Assembly: GCF_963259705.1 (NCBI RefSeq)
Contig: NC_081840.1
Location: 2,185,956-2,249,955 of the forward strand
Direction of reading: 5' to 3'
Source of the DNA: Myotis daubentonii
Taxonomy: Eukaryota; Chordata; Mammalia; Chiroptera; Vespertilionidae
DNA: 64,000 nucleotides
Part shown: positions 58,190-64,000 of the stretch, one piece after another
Numbering within the stretch: the stretch's first letter is position 1
How the letters are laid out: the number at the start of each line of letters is the position of its first letter
The notes under the pieces: generated by a model
Seen by the model: the letters and a program-made list of their open reading frames with translations, nothing else
The model's database searches: none
Told to the model about the DNA's origin: nothing
Translations under genes and position numbers: made by a program

Positions 58190-59052
58190 CTCGGCACGAT
58201 TCGATAATATCTGTAAGTCGCGAGCACGTAGCGCAGTGCCTGCCTGGCACACAGCAAGCGCTCAGCACACGCTCTCCATTGTTAGTCGCTTACCCGATGC
58301 CAAGCGGACACTCTCGGCTGACGCTGCTGGCTCTAGGTTAGTGTTCAGGCCGAGCCTGCTGGGCAGTGCCCTGGTCACTGGGATGTGTGTCTCTTGTGGA
58401 GGGGGCTGGGGTTGGTGTTCTGGTGAGCAGACCAGCTGGGCAGAGCTGGTGCTCAGTCGCCAGGCCGAGACCCGGTTCACCCAGGGGCTCCGAGGGAATG
58501 TCAGCTTCGGGAGCGACCCGGAGCCGCGCTGAGAACGGCTTTAATGCTGTTCAACAGGTGATGACGCTGATGCTGACGCCCACACGCTGGGGAGACACGT
58601 GGGGAGTTCAGATGGAAGTCCGGGGCGTTTGGGAGTGGAGACGCGGATGCTGGCCCAGCCCCAGTGCCTGTCAGCCAGGCTTTATGCTGGCTCTCCTGAG
58701 CCCTGAGCCCTGAGCTGCTCTGCGGACAGATTCCCGGGGAGGTTGGGGGGGGGGGGCAGGGGGGGAGCTGCCTGCAGGTCGTCAGGTGTCCCTCCTGCTC
58801 GGAGCAGCGTTGATGGATGCTCTCAGACGCGGGGCGGTGAGAGGACGGTGATGGTTTCCAGGTTCTGGCTGCGGCTGGAAGACGGGCCGTGGGGATCCCG
58901 TGTGTCTGGGGCACGCAGGGGCGGGAGGAGCCAGCACACCTGCAGGCTTAGGATTAAGGCTGGGGTCGGAAGAGCCGCCCTGAGAGCAGTTATGTGCTCT
59001 GCTGGGTCCCACTGCAAAGGCTCGGGTCCCCTGGTGACTCTCAAACTTGTGG
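58190..59052. other. Unique intron
   Basis: Short G runs at about 58745. No exon was recognised. Confidence 0.3.
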
Positions 59053-59064
59053 AAGTGAACTAGA

Positions 59065-59280
59065 GCCCGGCCGCCGTGGCTCAGTGGTTGAGCATCGACC
59101 TATGAACCAGGAGGCCACGGTTTGATTCCGGGTCAAGGGCACATGCCCTGGTTTCGGGCTCAATCTCCAGGAGGGGGCGTGCAGGAGGCAGCCGATCAAT
59201 GATGCTCTCTCATCTTTGATGTCACCCTCTCCCTCTCCCTTCCTCTCTGGAATCAATAAAAATGTATTAAAAAACAAAGA
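59065..59280 (+). mobile_element. VES SINE with target duplication
   Basis: Flanked by AAGTGAACTAGA (59053-59064) and AAGTGAACCAGA (59281-59292). Confidence 0.94.
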
Positions 59281-59863
59281 AAGTGAACCAGAGGCTGCTG
59301 TCCATTGCAGTCAGTGCTTGTTATTCACGGATTCCGTGTCTGCCGCTCCCCTACTCGCTAAAACTAGCGGAACCCCGCCGCCCATGCCTGAGGGGCTGTC
59401 ACGGTCACCCGCAGACATGCACAGAGTGGCAGCCATCCGAGCCATCGGCCGCACGTGTCCCAGCCGCGAGGGGACAGGGCGACAGTCCGGCGTCTCGGGG
59501 CAGCTCTCGCTCTGTCAACAAGTCCTCTCTAAGGCCGGGGTTTGGCGCCGGCTGTAGCGTGTGTGTGCTTTTTGTGGGTGAGCATGCCGGTGCCCGCGCA
59601 GGGCCGAAAGCGCGAGCCGCGATGTGCCTTTCCGAGAACCGGCGTTAGCTGAGCTTCGTGAGGCGTGAGTGACAGCGCTGCCGGCCGTGAGTTCAGTGTC
59701 AATGAGCCAACAGTGTATAGCGAATAAGGGGTCTTTAGACAGGCACACACATAAAGCGACGTGTGCATTGACCGGCTGACAGACGTGTGGTGTCCGGAGG
59801 CTCAGGAGCCTCGTCTGTTTCCCCCGGGAGCACTCATTTCGTGTTCGTGGTGACCTTCTGGAA

Positions 59864-60169
59864 CAGTGGTTCTCAACCTTCCTAATGCCGCGACCCTTTA
59901 ATGCAGTTCCTCATGTGGGGACCCCCAACCATGAAATTATTTTCATTGCTACTTCATCACTATAATTTTGCTACTGTTATGAATTGTCATGTAAATATCT
60001 GATATGCAGGATGTATTTTCATGGTTACAAATTGACCATAATGAAAGCATAGTGATTCATCACAAAAACAATATGTAATTATATGTGTTTTCCGATGGTC
60101 TTAGGCGACCCCCGTGAAAGGGTCGTTCGACCCTCAAAGGGGTCGCGACCCACAGGTTGAGAACCGCTG
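59864..60169 (+). mobile_element. SPIN-like hAT element
   Basis: 306 bp, termini CAGTGGTTCTCAACC and GTTGAGAACCGCTG, target TTCTGGAA (59856-59863) and GTCTAGAA (60170-60177). Confidence 0.88.
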
Positions 60170-60177
60170 GTCTAGAA

Positions 60178-61454
60178 CATAACCGCTGTGAATAACGAGA
60201 ACCAACTCTGTTACCTTGGGTCAATAGGGGTACATGGGGTCATGTAGTCACTCAAGACTTGACTCAATGCCACCTCCTCCAGGAAGCCCCCCAGGGTCTT
60301 CCCAGCCCCTAATAACCTTTCCCCTACCCACCATGCCTCACAATATGTTTTATGTTTACCATTGATTTGACACATAACATAGACTGCAAGATATTAGTCT
60401 TTTTTTCCTATACGCTTATCTCATGAGCGACAATATGATGAACCCCTGAAGCTGGGAATGTGTCTAAGTCTTTGAGCCCTGCTTACAGTAGGCAATACAG
60501 TAACCGTACGACTCGTTCATTTGATTGGCGTGCTGGATTTGTTCCTGTGACGCACACACGGACAGAAGGCTGGATGGGTGAAGGGTGATGTGCTCCTGAA
60601 GCCAGGCACCCGTGGGAGGCAGCGCAGCCGGAGGATGAGGAAGTCATCATGCGCAGACTCTGGGGTGCTGCAAAGCGGGGAGCAGGGAGGAGCCCCCACA
60701 CCCTAGGATGGACAGGACGGCCTCCTGGGGAATTCGACAGTAAATGGAGATGTGCAGGGCCTGTGTCCCAGGCAGTGGGGACAGCAAGTGCCAAGGCCTG
60801 GAGGCAGGGCGAGTGGGCCCGCTGGGGGCCACAGAGATGGGCAGCACAAAGCCATGGCGGCCTGGGGAGTGGGCGAGGGAGGGAGGAGAGCTGGACAGTG
60901 GGGGTGCAGGCCCAGGGCCCCTGCTTGTCTCTTGAGGATCCTGGGTTCTGCAGGGGGGTTGGACACTCACGGTTTGTGGTTGGACGATGCTTTTGTCCCT
61001 AATTAGCCAACAGTTGGCACGCGCTGGGGGGAGCTCTCCACCGTGTGCGGCCGGCGGGCGGCTCACGGGGCTGCGCAGCCTGTGGTCCTCGGGAGGCCCC
61101 GCCCAGGAGGGGAGCCGGGGCGAGACCCACAGAAGTAACTCCGTCCGCCCCAGAGGCCAGGCCCGGACACAGGCTCCACACAGACCAGGATCCCCTCCTG
61201 GCCGCTCCCGCCGCGCTGTGGGAGAGGCGCTCCTCCCCTCCCGTGGTTGGCGCCCCCGGTCCCGTGAAGGCTTGTCCACCAGGCGTGTCCTCCTGCCCTG
61301 GCACTGAGGTCGAGCCCGCATGGAGCTCTCAGGTTTGCCCTGTGTCACAGCCAACGCACCGTCACCTCGCTCCCTCCGGCCCGGCTCCCTCTGCTCTCCC
61401 AGCCCTGAGAGCAGGCCTGCCATTGCTTCCGCTCCAGGCCCAGCAGCAACCCTG
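60178..61454. other. Unique intron with an L2-like trace
   Basis: 60280-60500 ('caggaagccccccagggtct') is faintly L2-like. No exon was recognised in the rest. Confidence 0.35.
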
Positions 61455-62475
61455 AGCACGCACACACACAGACACACACACCACACACCAATACACACAC
61501 GCACACATACACCCCCCATACACCACACACACTATACACCACACACACACATACACATACACACCACACACCAATACACACGCATACACACACCCCCATA
61601 CACCACACACACTATACACCACACACCAATACACTATACACACACACACTACACACACACACCACACACCAATACACCACACACACACACCACACACCAA
61701 TACACTACTCACACACACTACACACACCCCCCCCATACACCACACACACTATACACCACACACACACATACACATACACACCACACACCAATACACACGC
61801 ATACACACACCCCCATACACCACACACACTATACACCACACACCAATACACTATACACACACACACTACACACACACACCACACACCAATACACTATACA
61901 CACACACACTACACACACACACCACACACCAATACACCACACACACACACACACACACACCACACACCAATACACTACTCACACACACTACACACACCCC
62001 CCCCATACACCACACACACTATACACCACACACACACATACACATACACACCACACACCAATACACACGCATACACACCCCCCCATACACCACACACACT
62101 ATACACCACACACCAATACACTATACACACACACACTACACACACACACCACACACCAATACACCACACACACACACACACACACACACCACACACCAAT
62201 ACACTACTCACACACACTACACACACACGCACACATACACCCCCCATACACAACACACACTATACACCACACACCAATACACACGCATATACACACCCCC
62301 ATACACCACACACAGCACACACACACACCTATACACCACACACATACACACACACACCACACACCACACACCCATACACCACACACATACACATAGCCCC
62401 ATACACCACACACCACACACCCATACACCACACACATACACACACCCCCATACACCACACACACACACACCCCTC
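61455..62475. repeat. CA-rich satellite-like array with higher-order units
   Basis: About 1 kb of CA dinucleotides broken by TA, C runs and 'ccaatacac'. A landmark ('cccatacaccacacacacta') recurs near 61518, 61735 and 62005, and a one-base variant near 62246, giving periods of 217, 270 and 241 bp. The 358-residue His/Thr/Tyr frame across it is an artefact of the repeat. Confidence 0.95.
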
Positions 62476-62479
62476 ACAG

Positions 62480-63040
62480 GAGATGCGCTCTGTTATCGGC
62501 TGCGGCCCAGCCCCCACACGCTGTTTCCTCGGAGATACTTGCCGCCGTGCCTTCTCCCTCGCGCCCCTTTGCTGAGGCCCTGGGGCCTGCGGCTCCTGGC
62601 CTGCTCTCATTCATGTCACCCGGGCCTCTCTGAGCTCCAGGCCACTGCTTCCTCCACACGCCCTCTGGGGGCACCTGCTGACCCATCCTCACTCCCCTCC
62701 CCCTTCCCTTGGGCCAGTCCCTTCTGTGGGGCCGGGAGAGCCCCCTTCCCTCCTCCGCTTCCTTTTGGCCAAGAAATCAAGTCAGCAGGAGGCAGCCTGA
62801 CGAGAACGCCGCATTCATAGCGTGCACGGAACCTCGCGTGCATGAGGGGCCAGAGGGAAGGGGGTGCGGTGTATGCGGTACCCAGAGCTAGGGGTGAGGT
62901 GCGGTGCCTGGGCTGCGGACGGTCATTGCAGATGAGGAAGCAGGCCGTGAGAACACAGACGCTTCCTGCCCCCTAGAGAGAGGGAAGAAGCCAGCTCTGA
63001 CCATCACGCATGGACAAGGCCTGATTAAAATCTCTTAGGT
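62480..63040. other. Unique intron
   Basis: Nothing recognised. Confidence 0.3.
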
Positions 63041-63043
63041 AGA

Positions 63044-63260
63044 GTCCTAGCTGGTGTGGCTCAGTGGATAGAGCATCGACCTGCGGACTGAAGGGTCCCA
63101 GGTTCGATTCCTGGTCAGGGCACATGCCCGGGTTGCGGGCTCGATCCCCAATGTGGGGCGCGCAGGAAGCAGCCTATCCGTGATTCTCTCTCATTATCCA
63201 TGTTTCCACCTTTCCCTCTCCCTTCCTCTCTGAAATCAATAAAAATGTATTTTTAAAAAT
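63044..63260 (+). mobile_element. VES SINE
   Basis: Full-length, good A- and B-box sequences, tail AATAAAAATGTATTTTT. Flanks AAATCTCTTAG versus AAATCTTTAG suggest a target duplication. Confidence 0.92.
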
Positions 63261-63360
63261 CTTTAGACTAGTGACTGGGGAAGGGCAGAACTTCCTCTTG
63301 AACCTGAAGCTTAAAGTAATCTGCACACCACCCAGGCACATCCTGGGCAGCTCAGGCTAG

Positions 63361-63383
63361 GCCCCCCCCCCCCCCCCCCCCCC
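63361..63383. repeat. C homopolymer
   Basis: About 23 consecutive C. The length may be unreliable. Confidence 0.85.
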
Positions 63384-63574
63384 GAGCCTCCCAGCCCCGC
63401 ACGCAGGGACCCAGGTGGCTCCCCACCGGCCCGCTCTGGGCAGTCAGGAAGGAAAGGTGCAAATGTGCCACCTCCTTTAGAACAGCGTTGCCAGAGAAAC
63501 CAGGGCTTCCTTGAAGAACCAGCAAAGGGCGGAGAAACTTCTGCAGCTCGTGGGGCAGCGTAATTATTGGAACA

Positions 63575-63975
63575 CAAGAGGCCCGGTGCATGAATTTGTG
63601 CACCAGTGGGGTCCCTCGGCCTGGCCTGTGGGATCGGCTGAAACCGGCTCTTCGACATCCCCTGAGAGTTCCCGGATTGCAAGAGGGCACAGGCCAGGCT
63701 GAGGGGCCCCACTGGTGCATAATCGGGGCCAGGGAAGGACTCGAGAGGTTGGCCAGCCTGGGAGGGACCGCAGGAGGGTTCCAGGGAGTGTCTGGCCCTT
63801 CTCGCTTAGTCCTGATCAGCCGGACCCCAGCAACAAGCTAACCTACCAGTCGGAGCGTCTGCCCCCTGGTGGTCAGTGCACGTCGTAGCATGTCATTAGC
63901 ATATTACGCTTTGATTGGTTGAACGGCCGACTGGACGACCAGACACTTAGCATATTAGGCTTTTATGACATAGGA
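63575..63975 (-). mobile_element. Helitron with both termini and CTCF-type motif
   Basis: On the minus strand it begins TC after A (63975) and ends CTTG (canonical CTAG) before T (63575-63578), with a GTGCACAAATTCATGCACC hairpin. The body holds an inverted copy of the terminal segment ('gccccactggtgcat' near 63705). No Rep/helicase gene. Confidence 0.8.
63859..63872 (-). promoter_or_regulatory. CTCF core motif in Helitron
   Basis: Identical 14-mer and orientation to 35411-35424. Binding is not shown. Confidence 0.5.
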
Positions 63976-64000
63976 TGAAGAGCAGCTATGCTGAAGGCCT

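Larger units (their letters stand above)
31397..64000 (+). other. CLMN: CLMN intron 1 (5' part), runs off the window
   Basis: The intron starts at the GTAAGC donor. I found no exon encoding the start of the calponin-homology region in the remaining 32.6 kb, which fits the very long first intron I recall for mammalian CLMN. The content is repeats, listed separately, and unique GC-rich DNA. This is inferred from the exon 1 identification. Confidence 0.75.

Noticed and set aside
61320..62396. 358-residue His/Thr/Tyr-rich frame
   Set aside because: Produced entirely by the CA-rich repeat; no coding signature.
1..64000. Prokaryotic-type systems (CRISPR, phage, toxin-antitoxin, operons)
   Set aside because: The sequence is mammalian; tandem repeats here are micro- and minisatellites without spacer structure, and no bacterial genes occur.

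Overview
This is mammalian nuclear DNA, almost certainly from a vespertilionid bat. About twenty tRNA-derived VES-type SINEs, several Helitrons with the CTAG/hairpin 3' end, four SPIN-like hAT elements, a mariner, a Tc2/pogo-like remnant and other hAT miniatures occur together. Among mammals, that mix of young DNA transposons and rolling-circle elements is known mainly from vesper bats. There are no operons, CRISPR arrays or other prokaryotic features, and nearly all long open frames are chance frames in GC-rich or simple-repeat DNA.

The only gene I can place is CLMN (calmin), on the + strand. A CpG island at about 30.2-31.9 kb holds coding exon 1 (31315-31396, 27 complete codons plus one base) and a consensus splice donor at 31397. 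From memory, the peptide matches the mammalian calmin N-terminus. No second exon is recognisable, so 31397-64000 reads as the start of a long first intron and 1-30 kb as upstream intergenic DNA. A palindromic NRF1 motif lies about 1.07 kb upstream of the start codon.

Region by region: 1.6-11 kb is dominated by an ancient L1 (about 3.3-7.6 kb) cut up by two SINEs, a Tc2-like element and two Helitrons. 13-30 kb holds further SINEs, two hAT miniatures, two SPINs, an MLT1 LTR, an ERV LTR (LTR-A) and a Helitron. 30-32 kb is the CLMN promoter and exon 1. 32.9-35.5 kb holds a full-length but broken mariner and two Helitrons. 36-46 kb is mostly unique GC-rich intron with a 45-bp minisatellite, SINEs, MIRs and a weak candidate decayed reading frame. 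47.3-49.6 kb is a stack of ERV LTRs and a SINE. 55-64 kb holds two SPINs, three SINEs, a CA-rich higher-order repeat and a terminal Helitron.

No new multi-gene system is apparent. The most testable observations are perfect CTCF core motifs in two Helitrons and near-perfect ones in VES SINEs, two same-orientation copies of one LTR flanking CLMN exon 1, and readable insertion orders in two nested stacks. Repeat names come from memory of consensus sequences and by-eye alignment.
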